DNA from: Streptomyces sp. 6-11-2
Lineage (GTDB): Bacteria > Actinomycetota > Actinomycetes > Streptomycetales > Streptomycetaceae
NCBI RefSeq assembly: GCF_006540305.1
Contig: NZ_BJOR01000002.1
Location: 648,750-712,749, forward strand
Length of the DNA: 64,000 nt
Direction: 5' to 3'
The notes beneath the pieces were generated by a model. It searched no databases, was not told where the DNA came from, and worked only from the letters and a program-made list of their open reading frames with translations. Below are positions 9,340 to 17,604 of this stretch, one piece after another (position 1 is the first letter of the stretch; the number at the start of each line of letters is the position of its first letter). The position numbers and the translations under genes were made by a program.

Positions 9340-9520
9340 GTGTTTCTGATCAGCCTGTGGACAGGCCACCTCGTGAAAGCGCGAGGTTAGATGGCGAGTG
9401 AGCACGTGAACTGGCGACCGGAGCGTTCATCGTCGATGGCCTGGGCGAGTCAGATGGTGTGGGCGGCGAGCACTGGCTACAACTGTGCTCATTCACACCC
9501 TTTGTGGTTGGGGTAGCGGA

Positions 9521-12013
9521 TCACTCCGAAGACTGCCCGAGGTCAATCTCGGGTGATCGCAACTGAGACAGTGCATCGGAGGCAGTCCGAGTCTGGGGGT
9601 GCTCGGCCCCCAGCAGCCGTTCGGTGTCGGCGACCACTCGTTCCATCAGCTCGATCGCGTCACTGGTGCGCCCCGCCCGCGAATACGAGGAGGCCAGTTC
9701 GGTCCGGGTGGCCAGGGTGCTGGGGTGCTCGGCCCCCAGCAGCCGTTCGGTGTCGGCGACCACTCGTTCCATCAGCTCGATCGCGTCACTGGTGCGCCCC
9801 GCCCGCGAATACGAGGAGGCCAGTTCGGTCCGGGTAGCCAGGGTGTCGGGGTGCTCGGCCCCCAGCAGCCGTTCGGAGTCGGCGACCACTCGTTCCATCA
9901 GCTCGATCGCGTCACTGGTGCGCCCCGCCCGCCAGTAGAAGGAGGCCAGGTTGGAGCGGGAGAACATGGTGCGGCGGTGTTCGGCACCCAGCAACCGTTC
10001 AAGCACAGGACCCACCCGCTCCTCGATCGCGATCGCGTCGCTGATCCGCCCCGCCTCTGCATAGCAGAAGGCGAGATTGGCTTGGGCAGCCAGAGTGTCG
10101 GGGTCTTCGGAGCCCAGCCACCGCTCACGAACAGCGACTACCCCCTTCAGCAGCTTGATCGCCTCGTTGATGCGCCCCGACTGGGAATAGCAAACGGCCA
10201 GGTTGTGGCGGGCGATGACGGTTTGGGGGTGTTCGACACCGAACGTCTGTTCATGGTCGGTGGCAACCCGCTTCAGCATCCTGATCGCCTTTTTGGTGCG
10301 TCCTACCTGCATATAGGCGCCAGCCAGCCTGCTATAGGCAGTCAGGGCGTTAGGGTTCGCAGCACCCAACGGCAGCCGCCGCTCACAGTCTGCGGCCATT
10401 TGTTCCCAGTAGGCCGAGGCAGTGCTGCCCAGCCCCGCATCGAGAAGGCTTGATCCCGCACGGAAGAGCACCTGGTGGGGGTGTGTGGGCGTCCATAGTT
10501 CGTCACCTGCGTGCGCGATGAGTGAGTCCACACTGGTGCGTAGGGCGCTGGCCAGTTCAGGCTCGGTCTGGTCAAGGTCGGGCCACAGGTGGAGAAGCGC
10601 ATCGGCAATTGCGGTGGTGGCCGCTGAGCGTTGGATTCCCGTGATGGTCTCACGCACGGCGCGGGCGGTGAGGGCGTGGATGCGCACCGCCCGGAGGTCG
10701 TCGGCAGAGTTGCCGTAGGTGATCAACCCATATCGGTCCAGGAGCCGTAGCGCGGCTCGTGCTTCGTCATTTGCGATTGGCCTAGCTGCCTTCTTCTTTC
10801 TGCGCAGGGCGAGGATCCGTCGAGCTGATCCGACGGATTGTTGCTGGGCGAGGTAGGTGAGGAGAGGGGTGGTGGCCCACAGGTCGTGGGGGTGTCCGGT
10901 GGGGTCGAGAAGGGCAGCGACGAGAAGGGCAGCGCGGGCCAGACGGCCGTGGGGGTCCTGGTCAGTGGCCTCAAGGGCGATGAGCAAGGTGGTGACGACT
11001 TGCCGACCATAGCGTTCAGTGTCCGCCCAGTGGGGCAGGAGGTCGTCGAGGCGGGCGGCTCGGTCGGTGAACTGTTTCAGGTAGGCACTGCAGGTGGCCC
11101 CTTCGCGGAGCATGTGTGCGGCGGCGTGGCCCAAAGCCAGTGGCAGGCATCCGAGGGCTTCAGTGAGCGCGGGGGCTTGGCCGTCGAGGAGGTGGGCCTT
11201 GCCGTCGCGGGTGAGGCGGGTTGTGAGGTAGCTGGTGGCCTCGGCGGGGGTGTAGACGTCAACGTTGATGCCGACCCGGCCGCCGCCGGTCAGCCGCGGA
11301 TCTTTAAGACGGGTAGTGGCGAGTACCCAGCCGGTGCCGCGCTGGCTGTCCGGCCACCAAGGATCGATCGCATCCGGGTTGGTGATGTCGTCCAGGACGA
11401 TCAGCCACCGTCGGTCGGTGGACGCGAGCCATCTGGCAAAGGCCTGTGCGTCGACTTCCAGGTCCGCACCAGTTCGGCCGGGTGCCTGAACGAGCAGCGC
11501 GGCTTGGGCGTAGGCGGCGAGGACTTGTTGGACGTCGTTCGCTGACGTCCACAGCACCAGGTCGGTGTTGTCTTTGATCGCTTCGCGAGCGTAGGCGGCC
11601 GCCAGCTGCGACTTGCCCACACCGCCGCCGCCAGACAACACCTGCACAGGCCTATGGTCGTCGGATTGCTGGATGTTGACGGAACTGTCGCTGGACAGCA
11701 CGACGCGGCCTCGCGCTTCGTCGACAGCCCGACGCAGCCCGTCGCGCGGCTGAAAGGCAGACGCCAGTATGGGAATCGTTCCCACCAGCACCGGCCACTG
11801 CACCGGCGCGGCAGGCTTCTTCATCACGTACTGCTTCTCAACGTACGTGACCTGGCTGTGCTCACCTAGTGCGGAGGCGATGATCGGCCCACCAGCCGCA
11901 ACTCCACCCGCACGCGCGGTTACTCTGCGCGCTGCTCTTGGTGTTTGTGGTGCCGTAGCGTCCTCAAGTTCGCCGGACGTGCTCTTGCGCCGGGACCGGT
12001 AGAACAAGCTCAC
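9521..12013 (-). CDS. NB-ARC STAND ATPase with TPRs (module 2 NLR-like protein)
   Basis: The protein has 830 residues. One copy of the shared motif lies at about residues 31-55 (ARAGGVAAGGPI, ASALGEHSQV). A conserved linker (VQWPVLVGTIPILASAFQPR) leads into the NB-ARC domain, with Walker A GGGGVGKS at 128-135 and Walker B RWLIVLDDI. The arm domain ends near VRIHALTARAVRE. Six TPRs and a partial seventh follow. The last ones are nearly identical at the DNA level (9601-9978), so the sensor array has recently expanded. Its start overlaps the stop of the module 2 membrane gene by 4 bases. The conserved linker is close to that of module 3, so modules 2 and 3 are sister copies and module 1 is more distant. 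Confidence 0.9.
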   Translation of the reverse strand: MSLFYRSRRKSTSGELEDATAPQTPRAARRVTARAGGVAAGGPIIASALGEHSQVTYVEKQYVMKKPAAPVQWPVLVGTIPILASAFQPRDGLRRAVDEARGRVVLSSDSSVNIQQSDDHRPVQVLSGGGGVGKSQLAAAYAREAIKDNTDLVLWTSANDVQQVLAAYAQAALLVQAPGRTGADLEVDAQAFARWLASTDRRWLIVLDDITNPDAIDPWWPDSQRGTGWVLATTRLKDPRLTGGGRVGINVDVYTPAEATSYLTTRLTRDGKAHLLDGQAPALTEALGCLPLALGHAAAHMLREGATCSAYLKQFTDRAARLDDLLPHWADTERYGRQVVTTLLIALEATDQDPHGRLARAALLVAALLDPTGHPHDLWATTPLLTYLAQQQSVGSARRILALRRKKKAARPIANDEARAALRLLDRYGLITYGNSADDLRAVRIHALTARAVRETITGIQRSAATTAIADALLHLWPDLDQTEPELASALRTSVDSLIAHAGDELWTPTHPHQVLFRAGSSLLDAGLGSTASAYWEQMAADCERRLPLGAANPNALTAYSRLAGAYMQVGRTKKAIRMLKRVATDHEQTFGVEHPQTVIARHNLAVCYSQSGRINEAIKLLKGVVAVRERWLGSEDPDTLAAQANLAFCYAEAGRISDAIAIEERVGPVLERLLGAEHRRTMFSRSNLASFYWRAGRTSDAIELMERVVADSERLLGAEHPDTLATRTELASSYSRAGRTSDAIELMERVVADTERLLGAEHPSTLATRTELASSYSRAGRTSDAIELMERVVADTERLLGAEHPQTRTASDALSQLRSPEIDLGQSSE
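9601..9978 (-). repeat. Three tandem 126-base repeats encoding TPR units of module 2
   Basis: Repeat starts are at 9601, 9727 and 9853, exactly 126 bases (42 codons) apart. By eye, the copies at 9601 and 9727 differ at only three positions. The third is the same for about two thirds of its length and then diverges. Each encodes one TPR of the form LLGAEHPxTLATRTELASSY. Such identity implies recent unequal exchange or slippage. Confidence 0.93.
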
Positions 12014-12432
12014 CGCTCGCTGCCCTCTCCAAGGGCGCTGTCGGTGATGTCACCGCCGGCTGCGACCCCGTCCCGGCCCGCGCGCACATCGTTGGTTCCC
12101 CGCCGGGCTGGGCGAGTACCCGGTCGTGTACGTGGTCCGGTCACCTTGGAGTGATCTCCAAGCGCAGAGCCAATGATGTCACCGCCGGCCGCGACCCCGC
12201 CGCGGCCCGCACGTACGCGGTGGCTGCTTCCAGCGCCACCGCCGCCACGGAACAGAGCGATTACGGAGACCAGAAGTGTTGCCAGAGTTGCTACCGCTCC
12301 TGCCACGGTCGCCGCCTGTACGGCGGTGTCGAGGTCTTTCATCACTGCCACTAGCGTCAGGCCCACCGTTGCGAGACCAGCCACCACAGCTGTCACCGTG
12401 ACCCAGATGCGCGACGCCCCAGACACAGCCAT
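12010..12432 (-). CDS. Small two-TM protein with two glycine-rich motifs (module 2 putative effector)
   Basis: The protein has 140 residues from the ATG at 12432, preceded by GCGGGGG as ribosome site. TM helices are at about residues 8-30 and 39-62, joined by KDLDTAVQ. Motif copy 1 spans about residues 73-97 (RAGRGGVAAGGDI, IGSALGDHSKV) and copy 2 spans 116-140 (RAGRDGVAAGGDI, TDSALGEGSER). The second copy forms the very C-terminus. The spacing of helices and motifs is identical to module 3. The stop and the ATPase start share 4 bases. The motif variant SALG is the same as in the module 2 ATPase. No enzymatic domain is present, so a pore or membrane-disrupting role is an inference. Confidence 0.84.
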   Translation of the reverse strand: MAVSGASRIWVTVTAVVAGLATVGLTLVAVMKDLDTAVQAATVAGAVATLATLLVSVIALFRGGGGAGSSHRVRAGRGGVAAGGDIIGSALGDHSKVTGPRTRPGTRPARRGTNDVRAGRDGVAAGGDITDSALGEGSER

Positions 12433-12670
12433 ATCTACCCCCGCTCACACCGCCCGACCGAACGGTGGATCAGAACCGGAACCGACGCTTCGTCAGCTAA
12501 GCCTAAGTAACAGACCGTAGCGCGCGATCGCATCCCCGACTACAAGGTTCGGCGCGATACTCAGTAATCCGGCAGTTGGCATGCATGTGGCAGGTCACTC
12601 GGGAGGCGTGCAAGCAACAGCCCCGGCGGAGCCTCGGAGGTCTATGGGGCGTAGGGCGGCGTTGCTGCCG
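12433..12670. other. Intergenic region upstream of module 2
   Basis: About 240 bases lie between the end of the module 3 ATPase gene and the start of the module 2 membrane gene. This must contain the module 2 promoter (reading left) and any terminator of module 3. No clear promoter hexamers or strong hairpin were recognised. Confidence 0.4.
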
Positions 12671-15121
12671 TCAGTGAGAATCGCCGATCCGCTTCGCCTG
12701 CCGGTATGCAGCGGCGAGGTTTTCTCGGGCGGTGCGGGTGTCGGGGTGGTCCGGGCCGAGGACGCGTTCCCGATCGGCCAGGACCCGTTCTTGGAGCTTG
12801 ATGGCTTCTCTGGTCCGTCCTGCCTGCCAGTATGTGGTGGCGAGTTTGGCTCTGGTGACGCGGGTGTCGGGGTGTTCCGGCCCGAGGACACGTTCCCGAT
12901 CGGCGAGGGCTTGTTCCTGAAGGGGAAGGGCTTCTTCAGCGCGTCCCACTTGCGCATGGAAGGCGCCGAGGTTGGCTCGCGCGGCGAGGGTTTCAGGGTG
13001 GTCCGGCCCGAGGACGCGTTCGCGGCCGACGAGGACCTGCTTGAGGAGGCCCACAGTCTTACTCGCGTTCCCCGTCTGTGCATAGGTAGTGGCGAGGTTG
13101 TTGCGGGCGGTGAGGGTGTCTGGGTGCTCGGGTCCGAGGACGCGTTCCTTGTCAACGAGCACTTGCTCCTCGATACCGACGGCTTCGTCGATGCGTCCCG
13201 CCTTCGCATAGAGGGCAGCAAGGTTGGCGCGAGCGGTGAGAGTGTTGGGGTGGTCCGGTCCGAGGACGTGTTCGTAACCGGCCACAAGACCCTCCTCCTG
13301 GAGAGTGATGGCTTCGTCGATGCGTCCCGCTTCTGCGTAGGAGATGGCGAGATTGGCCTGGGCAGTGAGGGTTTCGGGGTGGCCGGAACCGAGAACTCTC
13401 TCGCTCTGGATAAGGCTCTGCTCTTGAATCGCCAGGGCGTTGTCGATCTGCCCTGTACGCAAATAGGACAGGGCGAGGTTGTTGCGAGCAATGAGGGTGT
13501 CTGGGTGCTCGGGGCCGAGATTGCGCTCGCTGTCGGCGGTGATGTCCTGCCAGTAAACGGTCGCTGCCGCATCGAGGCCCGCATCCAGAAGGCTGCGGCC
13601 TGCGCGGTAGAGCACGGGATGGCCTTCGGGGCGCCAGAGGTGGTCTCTGGCGTGTCCCGCGAGGGCGTCAGTGTTTGTGCGCAGAACGGCTGCGAGGTCA
13701 CGATTGGGCTGGTCCGGGTCGGGCCAAATACGCAAGAGGGCGTTTGCGACCGTGGTCGCCAAGGCGGGAAAGTCCGCTGATGGCGTGATTTCGCGGACAG
13801 CCTGACCGGTGAGGGCGTGGAGGCGCACAGCACGGGGCTCGTGGCGTTTGTCGCAAGCGAGGAGCGCGTAGCGGCGCAGCGTCTGAAGGACGGCGTGGGC
13901 TTGGTCAGCGGTCACCGGTACTTTTCGGGAAGCTCGTCTCTTCCTCTTGGCTGGTGAGCTTCGCTGTTGAGTGAGGTAGTCGAGAACCGCTGGGGTGTTC
14001 CACAGGGTTTGCGGATGACCGGCCGGGTCGAGCAGGGCCACGAGCTGGAGCGCAGGACGGGCAAGACCCATGGGTTCAGAGTTCTGGGCGGCATCGAGGG
14101 AGAGCAGGAGGGCAGCGGCAACCTGTCGTCCGTAGCCCTCGGTGTCCGCCGATACGGGCAGCATTTGGTCCAGGCGGTGTCGGTTGCTGGTAAACCGAGC
14201 AAGATATTCGCCGCAGTCAAGGTCTTGGTTGATCATGTACGCGGCGGCATGCCCAAGCGCCAGCGGTAGATACCCCAGTGCCTCAGCCAGTTCGTCGGCG
14301 GCGTCGATGAGATGGGCCGCGTCATCACCAGCCAAGCGGGTCTGAAAATAGTCGGCGGCCTCGTCAGGGCTGTAGACATCAACGTTGATACGGACACGCC
14401 CCCCGCCAGTGAGGCAGGCATCATGAAGGCGCGTAGTGGCGAGCACCCACCCTGTGCCGGTCCGGCTTGCCGGCCACCACGCCTCAATTGCTGTGGGGTC
14501 TGTGATGTCGTCGAGGACCACGAGCCATCGGCGTGGCGTGGTGGCCAGCCACGACAAGAAAGCCTGGGCGTCGGCCTCAATGTCTGCACCGTTCGCGCCG
14601 GGTGCCGCAACGAGTGCGGCGGCCTGCGCGTAGAGGCCGATGACCTGCTGGGCCTCGCCAGCAGCCGCCCAGAGCACCAGGTCCGCATGGCCGTTCTCGA
14701 GGGCTTCGGCGGCGTAGGCGGCAGCGAGCTGGGACTTACCCACACCGCCACCGCCGGACAGCACTTGCGTCATGACCGCGGCGGAGCCAGCTCGTGCGGC
14801 GTTGATCTGCTCACGAAGCAGAGCGCGGGGCTGGAACGCCGACGCCAGCGCAGGCATCACACCTATCTCCAGCGGCCACGAGACCTCCCCAGCTCGCGGA
14901 TGGATGTGGTACTCGCGCTTGTCGATGACCTGGCTGTGCGGCCCGATCGCGTTGTGAGAAACGTCCCCGCCGGCCCCGACACCGCCGCGCACCTGCACTT
15001 GCATCGACCTGCTTACCGCACCTGGGGCAGCGGCAGTCCCCTCGCTGAGGGCGGTCCTGCTCTTCGGCTCGACTTCCTGATCGGTACGGGAGTGCTTTTT
15101 GCGCCGCCACAAAGGGGTCAC
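12671..15121 (-). CDS. NB-ARC STAND ATPase with TPRs (module 3 NLR-like protein)
   Basis: The protein has 816 residues. The N-terminal tail is basic and then carries one motif copy at about residues 41-65 (VRGGVGAGGDV, SHNAIGPHSQV). The NB-ARC domain has Walker A GGGGVGKS at 123-130, Walker B RWLVVLDDI and a LATTRLHD loop. The arm region ends with VRLHALTGQAVRE. Seven kinesin-light-chain-like TPRs (pattern LGPDHPxTLTARANLA) finish the protein. The start overlaps the stop of the module 3 membrane gene by 4 bases. The ATPase and linker are clearly paralogous to module 2. The protein is predicted to be a ligand-gated oligomerising switch. Confidence 0.9.
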   Translation of the reverse strand: MTPLWRRKKHSRTDQEVEPKSRTALSEGTAAAPGAVSRSMQVQVRGGVGAGGDVSHNAIGPHSQVIDKREYHIHPRAGEVSWPLEIGVMPALASAFQPRALLREQINAARAGSAAVMTQVLSGGGGVGKSQLAAAYAAEALENGHADLVLWAAAGEAQQVIGLYAQAAALVAAPGANGADIEADAQAFLSWLATTPRRWLVVLDDITDPTAIEAWWPASRTGTGWVLATTRLHDACLTGGGRVRINVDVYSPDEAADYFQTRLAGDDAAHLIDAADELAEALGYLPLALGHAAAYMINQDLDCGEYLARFTSNRHRLDQMLPVSADTEGYGRQVAAALLLSLDAAQNSEPMGLARPALQLVALLDPAGHPQTLWNTPAVLDYLTQQRSSPAKRKRRASRKVPVTADQAHAVLQTLRRYALLACDKRHEPRAVRLHALTGQAVREITPSADFPALATTVANALLRIWPDPDQPNRDLAAVLRTNTDALAGHARDHLWRPEGHPVLYRAGRSLLDAGLDAAATVYWQDITADSERNLGPEHPDTLIARNNLALSYLRTGQIDNALAIQEQSLIQSERVLGSGHPETLTAQANLAISYAEAGRIDEAITLQEEGLVAGYEHVLGPDHPNTLTARANLAALYAKAGRIDEAVGIEEQVLVDKERVLGPEHPDTLTARNNLATTYAQTGNASKTVGLLKQVLVGRERVLGPDHPETLAARANLGAFHAQVGRAEEALPLQEQALADRERVLGPEHPDTRVTRAKLATTYWQAGRTREAIKLQERVLADRERVLGPDHPDTRTARENLAAAYRQAKRIGDSH

Positions 15122-15543
15122 CCGCGCTCACTGTCGTCGCCGATCGCGTTGTCACGCATGTCGCCGCCCGAGGCGACCCCACCCCGACCCGCAATGACAT
15201 CGTCTGCGCCCCGCCGTCGCATTGCGGATCCAGGCGCCCGGCGGGGACTGGTGACCTTGGAACGATCACCGATTGCGTTGCCACCCATGTCGCCCCCGGC
15301 CGCCACACCGCCTCGCCCAGTCCGTACCCGACGCATTCCGCGACCACTTGACGGTTGGGTAAGTGCAACGACCGCCACGAAGAGGCCCACCAGGGCGACC
15401 ACCGCCCCAGCAACGCTCGCGACGCGATCGGCAGTATCCAGGTCCACCATCACGGCAACACCGATCAGCCCGAGCGAAACCACGCCCGCCACAACTGCCG
15501 CCGCCCACAACGCGAACCGCGCAGCCCCCGATACCCCTGCCAT
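15118..15543 (-). CDS. Small two-TM protein with two glycine-rich motifs (module 3 putative effector)
   Basis: The protein has 141 residues from the ATG at 15543, which has GAGGGG upstream; a longer frame to 15621 is not matched in the paralogs. TM helices are at about residues 9-33 and 42-63, with the conserved turn VDLDTADR between them, as in module 1. Motif copy 1 spans residues 73-97 (RTGRGGVAAGGDM, GGNAIGDRSKV) and copy 2 spans 116-140 (IAGRGGVASGGDM, RDNAIGDDSER). Helix and motif positions are the same as in module 2. The NAIG variant matches that of the module 3 ATPase. It is coupled to that gene by a 4-base overlap. Confidence 0.84.
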   Translation of the reverse strand: MAGVSGAARFALWAAAVVAGVVSLGLIGVAVMVDLDTADRVASVAGAVVALVGLFVAVVALTQPSSGRGMRRVRTGRGGVAAGGDMGGNAIGDRSKVTSPRRAPGSAMRRRGADDVIAGRGGVASGGDMRDNAIGDDSERG

Positions 15544-15636
15544 AGCACCCCTCACAGCCGGGTCGACCCGTTGCGACGCCGTTCCCGAGCCGACGTTTCC
15601 GTCAGACTGACTAACAGTCACGGTAGCGGTACTCGC

Positions 15637-15742
15637 TCATGCGCGGGCGCTGCACCGACAACCCCAGCGGCCGTCCGGCAGGACCACGTGCACCGGGACG
15701 GGCACGGCGGGGTCGTCGGAGGGCTGGGTCTATCAGGAATTA
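15637..15742 (-). pseudogene. Short C-terminal gene remnant beside the ISL3 element
   Basis: A minus-strand frame of about 33 codons reads DDPAVPVPVHVVLPDGRWG and ends in a stop at 15637. It has no start and is cut off by the ISL3 element at 15743. The protein is not recognised. A possible partner fragment lies on the other side of the element (17372-17546). Confidence 0.35.
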
Positions 15743-17370
15743 GGCTCTGGCCCGTAGTCGGTGGTGACGCCGAGTAGCCACCCTCGGTCATGATCTTGTG
15801 ATGGATATCAACTCCCTTATGGGGACGGTGTTTTCGGGGCTTTCGGCGTTGGTCGTCGAGGACGTGGCGGACGGCGGCGACGCGGTGGTGGTCTCGGCCC
15901 GGACCCGGGACGTGGCGGTGCCGTGTCCGGTGTGCGGGACGCCGACGGCGAAGGTGCACGGTTATCACCGCCGAACGGTGAGGGACGTGCCGGTCGACGG
16001 CCGCCAGGTCGTCGTCCACCTGCGCGTACGGCGGCTGGCCTGTCCGGCCCTGGGCTGCTGGCGGCAGACCTTCCGCGAGCAGGTTCCCGGACTGCTGGAG
16101 CGCCATCAGCGCCGCACGGTGCGTCTTGTGGGGCAGATATCCCAGGTGGCGCGGGAGTTATGCGGCCGGGCGGCCGCACGCCTGGCCGGCCTGCTGGCCG
16201 TGCCCGTTTCCCGGAGTACCGGGCTGCGCCATCTGCGGCGCCTGCCGCTGCCGCAGCAGGCCATCCCGCGGGTGATCGGCGTGGACGATTTCGCCCTGCG
16301 CCGCCGCCACCGCTACGCCACGATCATCACGGATGCCGAGACCGGCCGGCGCGTCGCGGTCCTGCCCGACCGCGAGGCGGCCACCCTGGAGTCCTGGCTG
16401 CGCGAACATCCTGGTGTCCAGGTCGTGTGCCGGGACGGCTCGGCCACCTATGCCGAGGCCGTCCGCCGAGCCCTGCCCGACGCGGTGCAGGTCAGCGACC
16501 GATGGCACCTCTGGCGAAATCTCTGCGACAAAGTCCAGCTCGAGGTCCGCGCCCACGCCGGATGCTGGGCCACCATCAACCCGCCCCGCCCCGGCGGAGT
16601 ACGCGAGCAGACCACACTCGAACGCTGGAACAAAATCCACGATCTCCTCGGCCAGGGCGTCGGCCTGCTCGACTGCTCCCGCCGCCTCAACCTCGCCCTG
16701 AACACCGTCAAACGCTACGCCCGCATGCCCGAACCCCCGGCCCTGCGCATCGCCCCCGCCTACCGGCCCACCCTCGTCGACCCCTACCGCGAGCACCTGC
16801 GTCGGCGCCGTGCCGAGGATCCCGCGGTCCCGGTAACCCACCTCCTCGAAGAGATCCGGGAGTTGGGCTACACCGGCAGCGCCAACCTGCTGGTCCGCTA
16901 CCTCAACCAGGGCCGCGCCGAAGGCGACCGCCCCGTCACCACCCCACGTCACGCCAGCCGCCTCCTGCTCACCGACCCCGAAAACCTGCGCCCGAAGGAA
17001 ACGACCCTGCTGGAGAAGATCGCCGCGGCCTGCCCGGAGATACCGCACTCGCCGATCTCGTACGCGGCTTCGCCGCCCTGCTGAAACCGGCCGAGGGCAA
17101 CGACGTGAAACTCACCGAGTGGATCACGACCGCCCGGCCCATCGACCTGCCTCACCCGCGAAGCTTCACCAACGGTCCCGAAATCGACCGGTCCGCCGTG
17201 AACGCCGGCCTCACCTTGCCCTACCACAATGGCCGCACCGAAGGCGTCAACACCCGCACCAAGAGGATCACGAGGCAGATGCACGGACGCCCCGGATTCG
17301 ACCTCCTCCGCCACCGCATCCTTCTGCCCTGACCCCTACTCGGCGTCACCACCGACTACGGGCCAGAGCC
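15743..17370 (+). mobile_element. ISL3-family insertion sequence with 35-base perfect inverted repeats
   Basis: Positions 15743-15777 (starting GGCTCTGGCCCGTAGTCGG) are a perfect inverted repeat of 17336-17370. The similarity extends imperfectly about 11 bases further outwards on both sides. The start GGCTCT is typical of ISL3 elements. The 8-base flanks (AGGAATTA and TGATTCAT) are not direct repeats, so no target duplication can be claimed. Confidence 0.9.
15798..17332 (+). pseudogene. ISL3-family transposase, frameshifted near the C-terminus
   Basis: The N-terminal zinc-binding region (PCPVCGTPTAKVHGYH, then CPALGCWRQTF), the HTH and the DDE core (VIGVDDFALRRRHRY, RDGSATYAEAV) are intact to about 17040. 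One base is then missing near GAGAT/ACC. The rest, ALADLVRGFAALLKP through HNGRTEGVNTRTKRI to the stop at 17332, lies in another frame. The catalytic Glu is in that last part, so the protein from the first frame alone would be inactive unless ribosomes shift. Confidence 0.88.
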
Positions 17371-17371
17371 T

Positions 17372-17546
17372 GATTCATGACACTCCCCCGCCCGGATCTC
17401 GCCCCGGTGCCGCTGGATCACCTTGCTCTGCCAGTCGTAGTCCGCCCACGCTTCCGCAGGTACCTTCACCTGCTGGGCCACGTACGCGCCCGCGCCGTGC
17501 AGCTCCGCGCCGAAGCCGATGAAGAGCGCGCATGATCCGCAGCCTC
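17372..17546 (-). pseudogene. Unidentified gene fragment between ISL3 and ISKra4 remnants
   Basis: A minus-strand frame reads ALFIGFGAELHGAGAYVAQQ, followed by VKVPAEAWADYDWQSKVIQR, with good codon bias but no start codon. It is cut by the ISL3 element on one side. I do not recognise the family. It may once have been joined to the remnant at 15637-15742. Confidence 0.4.
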
Positions 17547-17604
17547 ATTGAGCGCCAGCGGGCCCGCCGTGCCGCCGCCACCGCGGCGCATCTGTCCGCC
17601 CAGC

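Larger units (their letters stand above)
7723..9386 (-). mobile_element. IS1380-family insertion sequence with TTAG target duplication
   Basis: Imperfect terminal inverted repeats of about 16 bases are visible: CCTCGAAGTTTCGTGA at 7723, and the complement of 9371-9386 reads CCTCGCGCTTTCACGA. Both ends are flanked by TTAG (7719-7722 and 9387-9390), a 4-base direct repeat of the size IS1380 elements make. The element carries one transposase gene on the minus strand, now frameshifted. It sits between ATPase module 1 and module 2, so it interrupted a once continuous cluster. Confidence 0.83.

Noticed and set aside
9599..10453. Plus-strand frame with internal 42-residue repeats that looks like a repetitive protein or array
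   Set aside because: It mirrors the tandem TPR-coding repeats of the module 2 ATPase on the other strand; not a CRISPR array and not a gene.
15923..17332. Long 469-codon frame across the ISL3 element
   Set aside because: Only its last part (from about 17040) is real transposase sequence; the rest is out of frame Pro/Arg-rich shadow.
15735..17378. 8-base target duplication at the ISL3 element
   Set aside because: AGGAATTA and TGATTCAT are not direct repeats; they only extend the inverted repeat imperfectly.
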